Below, in pieces: positions 21,157 through 32,224 of a stretch of 64,000 bases of DNA (position 1 is the first letter of the stretch; each line of letters opens with the position of its first letter). A program made the translations under genes and the position numbers. The DNA comes from Okapia johnstoni (Eukaryota; Chordata; Mammalia; Artiodactyla; Giraffidae). The stretch lies in NCBI GenBank assembly GCA_024291935.2, contig CM044310.1:82706713-82770712 (forward strand), read 5' to 3'. Below the pieces are notes generated by a model that was not told the DNA's origin, searched no databases, and saw nothing but the letters and a program-made list of their open reading frames with translations.

Positions 21157-22122
21157 TTCAGTTCAGTTCAGTTCAGTTCAGTCCCTCAGTCGTGTCTGAC
21201 TCTTTGCGACCCCATGAATCGCAGCACGCCAGGCCTCCCCATCCATCACCAACTCCCGGAGTCTACTCAAACCCATGTCCATCGAGTCGGTGATGCCATC
21301 CAACCATCTCATCCTCTGTCATCCCCTTCTCTTCCTGCCCCCAATCCTTCCCAGCATTAGGGTCTTTTCCAATGAGTCGAATTTTTGCATGAGGTGGCCA
21401 AAGTATTGGAGTTTCAGCTTCAACATCAATGAACACCCAGGACTGATATCCTTTAGGATGGACTGGTTGGATTTTCTTGCAGTCCAAGGGACTCTCAAGA
21501 GTCTTCTCCAACACCACAGTTCAAAAGCATCAATTCTTCGGCGCTCAGCTTTCTTCACCGTCCAACTCTCACATCCATACATGACCACTGGAAAAACCAT
21601 AGCCTTGACTAGACGGACCTTTGTTGGTAAAGTAATGTCTCTGCTTTTAAACATGCTATCTAGGTTGGTCATAACCTTCCTTCCAAGGAGTAAGCGCCTT
21701 TTAATTTCATGGCTGCAATCACTATCAGCAGTGATTTTGGAGCCCCCCAAAATAAAGTCTGACACTGTTTCCACTGTTTCCCCATCTATTTCCCATGAAG
21801 TGATGGGACCAAATGCCATGATCTTAGTTTTCTGAACGTTGAGCTTTAAGCCAACTTTTTCACTCTCCTCTTTCACCTTCATCAAGAGGCTCTTTAGTTC
21901 TTCACTTTCTGCCATAAGGGTGGTGTCATCTGCATATCTGAGGTTATTGATATTTCTCCCAGCAATCTTGATTCCAGCTTGTGTTTCTTCCAGCCCAGCG
22001 CTTCTCATGATGTACTCTGCATAGAAGTTAAATAAGCGGGGTGACAATATACAGCCTTGACGTACTCCTTTTCCTATTTGGAACCAGTCTGTTGTTCCAT
22101 GTCCAGTTCTAACTGTTGCTTC
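21157..22122 (-). mobile_element. BovB LINE inserted in L1, with YADD motif retained
   Basis: A 5'-truncated BovB of about 965 bp, minus strand. Its 3' end is a (gttca)n run at the left. A 242-codon frame on the minus strand (21319-22047) covers the late reverse-transcriptase region. It retains the catalytic tetrad YADD at codons 38-41 (genomic 21925-21936). The last part of the protein continues in another frame (21263-21517), so a frameshift breaks it. The early fingers/palm part of the enzyme and the whole endonuclease are absent. It cannot move by itself. Confidence 0.95.
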
Positions 22123-22630
22123 CTGACCTTATTCCTAATGATTTTATTCATTTTAATGCAATTGTTAATATTATTTTTTTTTAATTTCACTTTGAATTAT
22201 TTACTGCAAGTATATGGTAAGACAATTGATATTTATACATTAATCTTATGTCTTGCAAGCTAATGAATTCTTATTATTTCTAGTAGTTTTTAGTGGATTC
22301 CTTAAGATTTTCTAAGTACAAGATAACATCATCAGTGAATAGAGATAGTTTTTACTTCTTCCTTCTCAATATAAGTGCCTTTTATTTCTTTTACTTGCCT
22401 TGTTGCCTTGGCTAGAGCCTGTAGTACAACATTGAATAGAAGTAATGAGAACAAACATCCTTGCCTTATTCTTGATCTTACGAGGAATACATCCAATCTT
22501 TTACGATTAAATATGATGTTAAACAGTGGGCTTTTTGTAGATGCCCTTTAATAGGTTGAGGAAGTTCCCATCTATTACCTGTTTGTTGCATGTTTCTACC
22601 ATGAAAAGTTGTGGGATTTTGTCAAAAGCA
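22123..22630 (-). mobile_element. L1 ORF2 fragment, segment 2
   Basis: Continuation of the L1 at 20590: tcctaatgattttattcatt, gtggattccttaagattttc, agtacaacattgaatagaag and ttgaggaagttcccatctat. Compared with the usual L1 order, about 100 bases are missing where the first BovB sits. This suggests a deletion at or before that insertion. Confidence 0.9.
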
Positions 22631-24478
22631 TGCTGTTCAGTCACTCAGTCATGTCCGACTCTTTGCAACCCCATGGACTGTAGCACGCCAGGCATCCCTG
22701 TCCTTCACCATCTCCCGGATCTTGCTCAAACTCATGTCCATTGAGTAAGTGATGCCATCCAACTATCTCATCCTATGTCATCCCCTTCTCCTCCTGCCTT
22801 TAATCTTTCCCAGCATTAGGGTATTTTCTAATGAGTCAGCTCTTAGCATCAGGTGGCCAAAGTATTGGAGTTTCAGTTTCAGCATCAGTCCTTCCAATGA
22901 ATATTCAGGATTGATTTCCTTTAGGATTGACTGGTTTAAGTCCAGTCAAAGCAGTCCAAGGGACTCTCAAGAGTCTTCTTTAACACCATAGTTAAAAAGC
23001 ATCAGTTCTTTGGTGCTCAGCCTTCTTTATGATCCAACTCTCACATCCATACATGACTATTGGAAAAACCATAGCTTTGACTAGATGGACCTTTGTTGGC
23101 AAAGTAATGTCTCTGCTTTTTTAATACGCTATTTAGGTTTGTCATCGCTTTTCTTTCAAGGAGCAAGTGTCTTTTAATTTCATGACTGCAGTCATCATTT
23201 GCAGTGATTTTGGAACTCAAGAAAATAAAGTCTGTCACTGTTTCCATTGTTTCCTCTCTGTTTGCCATGAAGTGATGGGACCAGATCTTAGTTTTTTGAA
23301 TGTTGAGTTTCAAGCCAGCTTTTTCATTCTCCTCTTTCACCTTCATCAGGAGGCTCTTTAGTTCTTCTTTATTTTCTACCATAAGGGTGGTATCATTTGC
23401 ATATCTGATGAGATCATTGATATTTCTCCTGGCAATCTTGATTCTAGCTTGTGCTTCATCCAGCTTGGCATTTCACAATGGTATTTCAATGATATAGCCT
23501 GCATATAAATTAAACAAGCAGGGTGGCAATATATAGCCTTGAGGTACTCCTTTCCCAATTTTGAACCAGTCCATTGTTTCATGTCCAGTTCTAACTGTTG
23601 CTTCTTGAACTGCATACAGGTTTCTTAGGAGGCAGGTAAGATGATCTGGTATTCCCATCTCTTAAAGAATTTTCCATAGTTTGTTGTGATCCACATAGTC
23701 AAAAGCTTTGGTGTAGTCAATGAAGCAGATGTTTTTCTGAAATTCTCTTGCTTTTTCTATGATCCAACGAATGTTGGCAATTTGGTCTCTTGTTCCTCTG
23801 CCTTTTTAAATCCAACTTGAACATCTGGGAGTTCTCAGTTCATGTACCGCTGAAGCCTGGCTTGGAGGATTTTGAGCATTACTTTACTAGCGTGTGAGAT
23901 GAGTGCGATTGTGCGGTAGTTTGAGCATTCTTTGGCATTGCCTTTCTTTGAGATTGGAATGAAAACTGACCTTTTCCAGTCCTGTGGCCACTGCTGAGTT
24001 TTCCAAATTTGCTGGCATATTGAGTGCAGCACTTTCACAGCATCATCTTTTAGGATTTGAAAGAGCTCAGCTGGAATTTCATCACCTCCTCTAGTTTTGT
24101 TCGTAGTGATGCTTCCTAAGGCCCACTTGACTTTGCATTCCAGGATGTCTGGCTCTAGGTGAGTGATCACATCATCATGATTATCTGGGTCATGAAGATC
24201 TTTTTTGTATAGTTTTTCTGTGTATTCTTGCCACCTCTTCTTGATGTCTTCTGCTTCTGTTAGGTCCATACCATTTCTGTCCTTTATTGAGCTCATCTTT
24301 GGTGAAATGTTCCCTTATTATCTCTAATTTTCTTGAAGAGCTCTCTAGTCTTTCCCATTCTACTGTTTTTGTCTATTTCTTTGCACTGTTCACTTAGGAA
24401 GGCTTTCTTATTTCTCCTTGCTATTCTTTGGAACTCTCCATTCAGATGGGCAAAAGCATATTTTATGTCAGTTGAGAT
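22631..24478 (-). mobile_element. BovB LINE, ~1.85 kb, reverse transcriptase inactivated (YADD to YAND)
   Basis: The longest BovB in the window. The minus-strand coding remnant is split into pieces (24293-24484, 23835-24296, 23473-23658, 23376-23615 and 23041-23382) by stops and frameshifts. The first pieces carry the region just after the endonuclease linker and the reverse-transcriptase fingers. The catalytic site at 23392-23403 reads YAND, so the first catalytic aspartate is replaced by asparagine. The endonuclease is absent through 5' truncation. Both the frame breaks and this substitution show a dead copy. It shares its host L1 with the BovB at 21157. Confidence 0.95.
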
Positions 24479-24705
24479 GATCATGTGATTTTTTAAAAAT
24501 TTTATTGATATGATATATTACATTAGTTAATTTTCAGGTGCTGAACCAAACTTGAATTCCTGTGATAACTCCAACTTGGTCATGGTGTATAACTCTTTTA
24601 TATGTTGCTATATTTAGTTTGCCAATATTTTTCTTGAAGATTTTCAGATTTATATTCATAAGAGATATCTGTAGTTTTCCTTTCTTGTGATGTTCCTTCT
24701 GCCTC
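24479..24705 (-). mobile_element. L1 ORF2 fragment, segment 3
   Basis: The host L1 resumes with gatcatgtgattttttaaaa, then tataactcttttatatgttgc and ttgaagattttcagattta, the expected next part of antisense ORF2. Confidence 0.85.
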
Positions 24706-24849
24706 TAGCCTTCTGGAAATGCCCATGAGTTCAGATTAGCCATCAAGGCCCCCATGTTTGGGCCAGATTATCAGCTGCCGCTTGGGAGGGGCACCAAAAT
24801 ATCTTTGCCAATATTTACACAAGTGCCTAAGGAGATAGGGCTCACTGAT

Positions 24850-24970
24850 GTTGGCTGAGTGCTGAACCCTTTGTAAGTATTCTTTCATTTGAACTTCTCA
24901 GCAACCTATTAAGAGTATTATCACTTGTGCCCATTGTATAGATGGGGAAACTGTATGGGATAAATCTATA
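24850..24970 (-). mobile_element. MIR SINE fragment
   Basis: Antisense MIR: ttctcagcaacctattaaga and gtatagatggggaaactgta blocks. Confidence 0.65.
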
Positions 24971-25014
24971 GACTGCATAACAGATGCTTTTGATGACTTC
25001 TCATTATATAATGA

Positions 25015-25385
25015 ATGTGGAATGAACTGAATGTTTATGCCCCGCCCCTGCAAATTTACACACTGAAAGCCTAGCTTCCAAGGAACTGATTTGAGGAGGT
25101 GAGGCTTTTGGGAAGTGATTAGGTCATGAGAGTGGAGCCCCTATGGATGCAAATCGTGCCCTATAAAAGACGCCCCAGAGAACTCTCCTGCCTTTCTGCC
25201 ACGTGGGATTACAATGAGAGGACAGTGGTCAATGGACCAGGAAGTGACTTTTACCAGACTGAATCTGCTGGTGCTTTGAGCTTGGACTTCCAGCTTCCCA
25301 AACTGTAGAAAATAAATTTGTACTGTTTATAAGTCACCCAGTTTATGGTATTCTGTCATACCAGACTGAATCAACTGAGACAGAC
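25015..25385 (+). mobile_element. MaLR LTR (MLT1/MST-like) with TATA box and poly(A) signal
   Basis: A recognisable LTR: gtgattaggtcatgagagtgg, a TATA box tataaaag at 25162-25169, cagactgaatctgctggtgc, a polyadenylation signal aataaa at 25311-25316, and the taagtcacccagtttatggt end. It keeps the core signals of an ancient LTR promoter but there is no sign of current use. Confidence 0.8.
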
Positions 25386-25389
25386 TGTA

Positions 25390-26420
25390 TAGATTTATTT
25401 CACTTTCTTATTTTTATTTTAAAGAATAATGTAACAAGCATCCCTATTCCTACCACTCAGCTGTTAATCATTTCTCACATTTGCTTACAGTGTGCTTTTC
25501 ATCAAAGAAATAAGGTATTACAAATAAAACTAATTATCATCTGACCCCCTCCTTCCTCCCCAGAGACCATGATCCTCACTGTTTTTATGGTTAATCTTCT
25601 AGACAGAGCATTTTTGTACTTTCCCATGTGTAAATATGTATCCAATAATAGCACATACTTTTTTGCTGCTATGTTTTTAATAATTTTTATTTCATAAGCC
25701 CAAATATTTACATAACTGCATGAATTTGGAGTTTTTGTTTATTTTTACCAGAAATGGGATTATTTTTATACATATTTTCCTGATTTTTGCTTTTCTTACT
25801 CTTCAGTGTCTTGAAGAAATCCTTCTAATTTTGCCATTGCTCTAATCCATTCTTTTTTATGGCTGTGTAATATGAATATATCTATCCATTAACGATTTGA
25901 TGGGCAGCTTGTGTCTTGTCACGGTGAATAGCTGTGTGACAAGCACATATATTAGGTGCCAGTGTTTTTATTTTGTAAGATATATTTCTTAGAAAGAGAG
26001 TGCCAGGTCAAAGAATTTATGTATTTTTACACAATAATGACTGTTTCTGGAAAAAGTCTCATAAAGCTGAAATAACTCTCATTTTTTAGATTTGAACAAG
26101 AGAACCCATTTTATCACAACTTCCTGGTAGTAGATGTTATATCACTTAAAATGTTATATATAATCCAATCTTTTGGTTGAAAAATAATATCCTCTTATTA
26201 TTGCAATTTACATAGCCCAGAGATTGAACATCTTTTCATATGTTTATTGACCTTTCAGACTTATTCTGCTGTGATTTGCTTATTCATGTACTTATCCCAA
26301 TTTAAAATTTAATTCCTTATATTTTTAACACCTCATTGGCATATTATAAATATTAACCTTCAACTTTTTATGTTGCAAGTATTTCCCCAAATCTATTACT
26401 TGTCTAAGTGGATTTTGTTT
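25390..26420 (-). mobile_element. Old L1 3'-UTR region (interrupted by BovB)
   Basis: AT-rich antisense L1-like sequence: cattcttttttatggctgtg, tatatctatccattaacga and gtgaatagctgtgtgacaag are old L1M 3'-UTR blocks. The first 400 bp are more diverged and could be partly unrelated. It appears to continue at 27057. Confidence 0.55.
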
Positions 26421-27056
26421 GTTCAGTTCAATTCAGTCGCTCAGTCGTGTCTGACTGTTTGCGACCTCATGGACTGCAACACGCCAGGCCTCCCTGTCCA
26501 TCACCAACTCCTGGAGTTTACTCAAACTCATGTCCATCGAGTCAGTGATGCCATCCAGCCATCTCCTCCTCTGTCATCCCCTTCTCCTCCTGCTCTCCAT
26601 CTTTCCCAGCATTAGGATCTTTTCAAATGAGTCAGTTCTTCGCATCAGGTGGCCAAAGTATTGGAGTTTCAGCTTCAACATCAGTCCTTCCAATGAATAC
26701 CCAGGACTGATCTCCTTTAGGATGGACAGGTTGGATCTCCTTGCAGTCCAAGGCACTCTCAAGAGTCTTCGACAACACCATAGTTCAAAAGCATCAATTC
26801 TTCGGCACTCAGCTTTCTTTATAGTCCAACTCTCACATCCATACATGACCACTGGAAAAACCATAGCCTTGACTGGACGGACCTTTGTTGGCAAAGTAAT
26901 GTCTATGCTTGTTAATATCATGTCTAGGTTGGTCATAACTTTCCTTCCAAGGAGTAAGCATCTTTTAATTTCATGGCTGTAGCCAACATCTGTAGTGATT
27001 TTTGAGCCCCCCAAAATAAAGTCTATCACTGTTTCCACTGTATCCCCATCTATTTG
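26421..27056 (-). mobile_element. BovB LINE, 5'-truncated
   Basis: About 635 bp from the 3' tail (gttcagttcaattcagtcgc at the left) into the late reverse-transcriptase region. A 154-codon minus-strand frame (26574-27038) is the C-terminal connection region of the BovB protein. The catalytic YADD lies upstream of this truncation and is absent. Confidence 0.95.
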
Positions 27057-27190
27057 TTATCTTATGCCAAAAAACATAGTTTTAATTTTTATATCATCAG
27101 AATATTTTGATGACAAAAAATTACTTTTCTTTTAGAGCTTTGGGGTTTTAGACTTCAGAAAGTCACCTATATTTATTTTTGGAGTGGCTC
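27057..27190 (-). mobile_element. Old L1 3'-UTR region, continuation
   Basis: AT-rich sequence after the BovB, read as the rest of the host LINE. The boundary is poorly defined. Confidence 0.4.
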
Positions 27191-27299
27191 AAAAGACCAG
27201 TGCAATAGTGTACTTCTGGGTTTGTTACGTAAAACTGTCAGTAGCCACCAAACCATTTTGGCCTGTTGGGACCAATTCAAAGATAGTCTAATTCACTCT

Positions 27300-27535
27300 G
27301 AGTATTTATTCAGGACTTGCTGTTTATCAGTTTCCATAGAACCATACATGTATTAGTCACTGACTCTTTGAAGCATTCTGTGATGTGGTGCCATCATTAT
27401 TTCCAATTTATAGGTAAGGAATCAGAGGTACAGTGTGGTCAAGTAGTACCTTAAGTTTACAAAGCAGGAAAGTGGCAGAGCTGGCTTCCAAATCCTCACC
27501 CCTTTGCCTCCCCCACTACCCTGCTCTGGAGCCCA
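27300..27535 (-). mobile_element. MIR SINE
   Basis: Antisense MIR: tatttccaatttataggtaa, caaagcaggaaagtggcaga and gctctggagcccatgctcac. It is nearly complete. Confidence 0.75.
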
Positions 27536-28074
27536 TGCTCACAACACTGGGCACATAACTCTGGAGGAAGCCTGAGTCTGTACAGGCCTAGAAGTAGATT
27601 CTGACTCTAACAGAAAACGGGTACCCAGAGGGTGGTCCCTGAGAATGATCCAGAAGGCAACAGTTGTTGCACTTAATGAAGTGGCCACCCATAAAGGATC
27701 ATGTTTTTCCTCCCAGTGCTCAAGACTCAACCCTCCTGCTCATTCCCGAGGGGGAGACAGTTTCCCAGCCTCAAGATTGGGTGGATCACCAATCTTGGTG
27801 ATTGGGTGGGCCTCTTGGGGTGGACCTTTCCTTAGTCTTGGCTGCTCTGTGGACAGTGAGATGGGCACAGAGCTGTGCTGGGCTCAGGTCCTTCATTTCT
27901 AGGGCCAACCCTAGAAATGAGAAAAGGTTCAGGACTGGGAAATGGAAGGGCGAGGATTTTATGTCCCTCCAGTGAGAACTCCAATCCAGGCCCGGGGTAG
28001 GTAGGTGCCTTTCCTACAGCAAGGTTGTTAATCCTCACATCATGCCCTTGAAGTGGGTGTTGCTGTCATCATTT
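27536..28074. other. Unassigned intergenic DNA with a perfect hairpin
   Basis: No gene or transposon recognised. It contains the inverted repeat at 27893-27920 and a shorter one near 27785 (atcaccaa tc ttggtgat). Confidence 0.4.
27893..27920. other. Perfect 12-bp stem, 4-nt loop hairpin
   Basis: tcatttctaggg (27893-27904) and ccctagaaatga (27909-27920) are exact complements separated by ccaa. No transcript signal or terminator role can be assigned in a mammalian context. Confidence 0.85.
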
Positions 28075-28085
28075 AAAAATGCATA

Positions 28086-28192
28086 TTATGCAGGGGGCCT
28101 GGGGTTCCATTCTTGGTCCAGGAACTAAGATCCTGTATGCTGCAACTAAGACCCAACACAGACAAATAAATAAATAAACATTTTAAAAAAAT
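28086..28192 (+). mobile_element. CHR-type SINE, 5'-truncated, with 11-bp target duplication
   Basis: Starts inside the SINE (gggggcctggggttccattc) and continues through ggaactaagatcctgtatg to an A-rich aaataaataaataaa tail. A perfect duplication, aaaaatgcata, flanks it (28075-28085 and 28193-28203). It is the only plus-strand CHR SINE found here. Confidence 0.9.
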
Positions 28193-28377
28193 AAAAATGC
28201 ATACATGTTTGTATTATTATTGCAGACTTAACTCATTCCTTATATAATTTGGTTTTAGCAATATATAGGTATATTATGTAAAAGATGAAATACATGCTTC
28301 CCATTCGATGCTCCCACACTTTATTCCCATCCTTGATGATATAGAATGTATCCTTTTAAGCTTTCCATAATACAGGT

Positions 28378-28585
28378 GGGGGCTTCTCTTGTGGCTCAGA
28401 CAGTAAAGAATCTGCCTGCCAATGCAAGAGACCCGGGTTCGATCCCTGGGTAGGGAAGATCCCCTGGAGAAGGAAATGGCAACCCACACCCATATTCTCG
28501 CCTGGAAAGTTTCACAGGCAGAGGAGTCTGGTGGGCTACAGTCCGTGGGGTTGCAAAGAGTTGGACACGACTGAGTATGCACAGG
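28378..28585 (+). mobile_element. Full-length Bov-tA SINE with 10-bp target duplication
   Basis: Complete head (gggcttctcttgtggctcag), box-B (gggttcgatccctgggtagg) and BovB-type tail (gagttggacacgactgagta). A perfect duplication, taatacaggt, flanks it (28368-28377 and 28586-28595). Confidence 0.95.
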
Positions 28586-28614
28586 TAATACAGGTACAAA
28601 CATACACACATAAA

Positions 28615-28878
28615 GTTTTTTAAAAATTTTGGTAGAATATATCTAACATAAAATTTGCTGTTTTAACCAAATTTGAGTGTACAGTTCAGTAACATTAAAT
28701 CCTTTTACATTGTGGTGTAACTATCACCATCATCCCATTTCCAGAACTTTTTCATCATCCCGAACAGAAACTCTTGTATCCATTCCATCACAGGGTAGCA
28801 CCACATGCTCCCTTGCTCTTGCCCCTGGCAACCACCATCCTACTTCCTGTCTCTATGAATTTGACTAATAGTATTCCT
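28615..28878 (-). mobile_element. L1 3'-UTR, segment 1
   Basis: Antisense L1 3' end: tagaatatatctaacataaaa, acagttcagtaacattaaat, ctggcaaccaccatcctact. It is interrupted by a SINE and continues at 29046. Confidence 0.88.
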
Positions 28879-29045
28879 TAGGTTCGATCCCTGGGTTAGG
28901 AAGATCCCCTGGAACAGGGCATGGAAACCCATTCCATTATTGCTTGGAGAATCCCATGGACAGAGGAGCCTGGCAGGCTACGGTCCATGGGGTTGCAAAG
29001 AGTCAGACACAACTGAAGCGACTTAGCATGCATGCACACACATTC
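28879..29045 (+). mobile_element. Bov-tA SINE in L1, 5'-truncated
   Basis: Begins at the box-B region (ggttcgatccctgggttagg) and ends at the BovB-type tail with a tgcatgcacacaca extension. Approximate attcctta / attcctac flanks mark the insertion. Confidence 0.92.
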
Positions 29046-29580
29046 CTACTATATTATATTTATTACAGGTAATTCATAATTCATTTACATGGAATCATAC
29101 AGTATTTGTACTTTTGTGACTAGCTTAGTTCACTTAACATACTGTCTGAGGTTTGATCGCATTGTAGCGTGTGTCAGAATTTCCTTCCATTTTAAGATTG
29201 AGTAATATTCTATTGTATGCACAGATCACATCCTGTTTATCTATTCATCCGCCAATGGACGCTTGGGTTGCTTCCAGGTTTTGGCTATTCTAAATATTGC
29301 TGCTATGAACATGGGTCTACAAACATCTATTCAAATTCCTCTTTCAATTCTCTTGGGTATGTATATACGCAGAGGTGGAATTGGTGAATCAGTTGGTGGT
29401 TCTATGTTTAATTTTTTTGAGGAGCCGCCATATCATTTCCCACAGTGGCTACACCGTTTTACATCCTCACCAGTGATGCCCAAGGGTTCCAATTTCTCCA
29501 CATCGTTGCTCACCCATCTTCTGGTTTTGTTTTTTGAATAATAGCTATTCTAATGGGTGTGATGAGACATCTCATTGTGA
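29046..29580 (-). mobile_element. L1 3'-UTR, segment 2
   Basis: Resumes the L1 with ttacatggaatcatacagta, gctgctatgaacatgggtct and ttctaatgggtgtgatgaga. The 92-codon frame (29263-29541) is repeat-derived. Confidence 0.88.
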
Positions 29581-29689
29581 CGTCCACAGGTTTTAATTTC
29601 ACAACAATGGCATCATACGATGCAAATTGGTTACCAAATGTTCACTTAGAAACACAGCATGGTACCTTTTTATGGCAGCATTTGCCAGT

Positions 29690-29765
29690 TGCCTCTTTAT
29701 TATGACTATCCTCATGTTTCAGATGAAGAAACCACCGCTTGAGGAGTTCAGAGTAGAGAGCAGAC
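29690..29765 (-). mobile_element. MIR-like fragment
   Basis: Short diverged match to the antisense MIR core (ctcatgtttcagatgaagaa). Confidence 0.4.
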
Positions 29766-29914
29766 TCCTCTAGGAAGAGGGTGGGGGAAGATGCTGTTTC
29801 AGTTACTGGGGCTGAGTGATAACGACCTGTCCTCCAACACTGGCACAGAACAAGCCTTCGCTCACAGGAATGCAGCTGTTTGTCTCTGCTCCAGCCTCAG
29901 AAGGAAATCTTCAA

Positions 29915-30690
29915 GGCTGCTTTATTTTCTGCTGCTGCCACAACAAATTATCCCAAATGCAGAGGCTTAAACTACACAAACTGATTTTCTTACCTTCTTA
30001 TCAGTAAGAATTCTGGTGGGGACAGCTAGGTGTCTGCTCAGAGTGTCCCAAGGCTGAAATCAAAGGGACTACAGGGCTGTCTGTGCTCCTGAAGAGCCTC
30101 TAGGGGAGAATCCACTTTGTTGCTCATTCAGGTGGTTGGCAGAATTCAGTTCCTTGTGATTGTTGGACTGAAGTCCCCATTTCTTTACTAAGATGCATGT
30201 TACAACTTCTAGAGGCAGCCTGAATTCCTAGTGAAATGAAGTGAAAGTCGCTCAGTCGTGTCCGACTCTTTGTGACCCCATGGACTATATACAGTCCATG
30301 GAATTCTCTAGGCCAGAATACTGGAGTGGGTAGCCTTTCCCTTCTCCTATTCCTAGAGGGCAGCCCTTTTCTCCATTTCCAAAGGTAGAAACAGCAGGCC
30401 TTGCTTAAATCCTTGCCTTGCTTAAATCGCTCCTGCCTCTTCCTTTGCTGCATGTCTCTGCCAGTCTCTCCCTGTTGGTCCCTCCAGCCTCTGGGGAAAG
30501 AATCTTTGCTTATTCAGACCTGTGTGATTAGATGGGGGGTGCACCTGTGTAACCCAGGCTGCTCTCTCTCCCTCTCAAAGTCCATAACCCTAATTCCATG
30601 TGTAGTTCTTTTGCTGTGAAATGGAGAATATTCACAGGCTATGGGGATTAGCACATAGAAATCTTTGGGGAGCCATTCTCCTGCTGGGAC
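29915..30690 (-). mobile_element. MaLR LTR, minus strand, split by a SINE
   Basis: Antisense LTR related to the one at 358-797: gctgccacaacaaattatcc at the left (complement of the LTR end), gagcctctaggggagaatcc and cttctagaggcagcctgaat before the SINE. After it come ctccatttccaaaggtagaa and tattcacaggctatggggat. The two halves fit one LTR of about 640 bp without the SINE at 30232-30348. Confidence 0.72.
30232..30348 (-). mobile_element. Truncated Bov-tA-type SINE inserted in the MaLR LTR
   Basis: Only the BovB-derived half is present (gaagtgaaagtcgctcagtc ... gggtagcctttcccttctcc). The tRNA-like head is missing. A perfect 8-bp duplication, attcctag, flanks it (30224-30231 and 30349-30356), so the truncation happened at insertion. 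Confidence 0.92.
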
Positions 30691-30842
30691 TTGGTCTCAG
30701 TTGAAGGCTCATTTACTCTCATGGCTGCTTGTTGATGCTGCCTGTTGGCTGAGATGTAACTGGGGCAGTCATCTGGGACATTCCCATATGGTCTCTTCAT
30801 GTGGCCTGGGCATTCTCACAACACCACAGGGGTGAATGGAAT

Positions 30843-30915
30843 GAGAAACGAGAGATAGACAGAAACAGAGAAAGAGACAGAGATAAGAGAGACAAAGACT
30901 AAAAGAGACAGAGCT
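30843..30915. repeat. GA-rich low-complexity tract
   Basis: Purine-rich repeats of the agagaca / agagaga type over about 70 bp, without a fixed unit. Confidence 0.75.
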
Positions 30916-31064
30916 GTATCGTTTTTATATCCTAGACTTAGCAGTCATATAGCATCATTTTCTCCCCTCCGACCCTTGGTGGGAAGTGACAGGTTCTTCA
31001 AGAGCCCATGGGACTAAAAATATTTTGAAAAATACACCCAACCATCTCCTCCTAGATAGTAGTA

Positions 31065-31110
31065 GTCGTAACCACAGTCATAATAACAGTAATAGCAATA
31101 GTAGTAGTAT
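31065..31110. repeat. (AGT/ATA)n-like simple repeat
   Basis: Interrupted trinucleotide pattern (tagtagtagtcgt ... aatagtagtagtatt) immediately before a MIR. Confidence 0.6.
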
Positions 31111-31285
31111 TCATTGAGTTCTTAGGAAGTGTCTTGCTCCGTTCTAACCAATTGAAGGCCATCATCTTATTTGAACCCTCAAACTCACCCTAGGATACAG
31201 TTACTGTCATTCTTCACATTTGCATATGGGCACAGAAATGAAACTTTGGTGGAAACTGAGGCTCAGATAATCGCTGGGTTTGGGG
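31105..31285 (-). mobile_element. MIR SINE fragment
   Basis: Antisense MIR: catcttatttgaaccctcaa and ggtggaaactgaggctcaga blocks, strongly diverged. Confidence 0.6.
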
Positions 31286-32224
31286 GAACAGATCTCTGAG
31301 GAAGCAGACTTAGATGCTAGGCTTGGGGAGGTGGAGGAGAGAAAGCCTGCTGGGCGGTGTCTGGGGTAAGAGTGATGAGTACATCCTTAGGGTTCCGGCT
31401 TGGGCCAGGCTTCAAGGGCTGGACTGGATTGGGGGCAGCAGTGGCGGTGGGAAGGGTGATCTATGTTTAAGAGCACAGGATGAATCAAAGGCCTGGAGGT
31501 CAGACATTCTGTGATGAGTAGGGAGATGTCTAGGGGTAGAGGGAAGGGTGGCATGTTGGGGAGAAGTGGTGGAGGGCCATGAGGTTGGCTGGGACGTGTA
31601 TATTTCTGCTGGGGACTAGCAGGTGTGAGAGTAAGCAGGATGGCAAGGAGGGCTTTTCTGTTCCAGGCCCCTGACTGAAGTCTCTTTCTTTTCAAGCAAC
31701 TCTCCCGCACTTCACCCCTTCTTGGTCCTGGAGAGATCTATACCCACAGTGACCCACTGAAGGCCAGCTGGGCAGTGGGCCAGCAGGAAAAGCACAGTGA
31801 GCTGGGCTGTGGGGACCCTGCCAGGGGCTTCCTCCTTCCCCTCTCAGCTGGGAGAACCCAGCCCCACTCATTGTGCTCTGGGGTTGGCTGTAGGGCTGTG
31901 TGAGACCACCCAGGTTCCGCATGGTTCTCTCTCCTGTTTGTAAGTTGCTCTTTGGGACTGTGTCTCTATTTTCCTTTATGACTCTCATCTCCTTTTCCCT
32001 ACCTTCATGCATTAACATGTCTTTGCCCCAAGTCTGAGCCCCTTTGCAGATGAAGAAGCTGAGGCACTGAGAGAGGTTTCTTCAGAAAAGTTGATGTCAG
32101 GGCTTTGGGGGCAGTTGGTGTACTGAATCCTCTGCAGGGCTTTCTGCTGCCAGAGGGAATGCCATTCAGCAAAAACTCACAATATCTTCCTGGGCTAGCA
32201 CTGGCTTGGAGGGTAATTAGGTGC
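31286..32224. other. Unassigned intergenic DNA
   Basis: GC-balanced sequence with overlapping frames of 66-108 codons on both strands. No domain, repeat family or promoter signature recognised. Confidence 0.35.

Noticed and set aside
21319..22047. 242-codon reverse-transcriptase frame as a host gene
   Set aside because: It is the interior of a truncated, frameshifted BovB LINE inserted in L1; no endonuclease and no own promoter.
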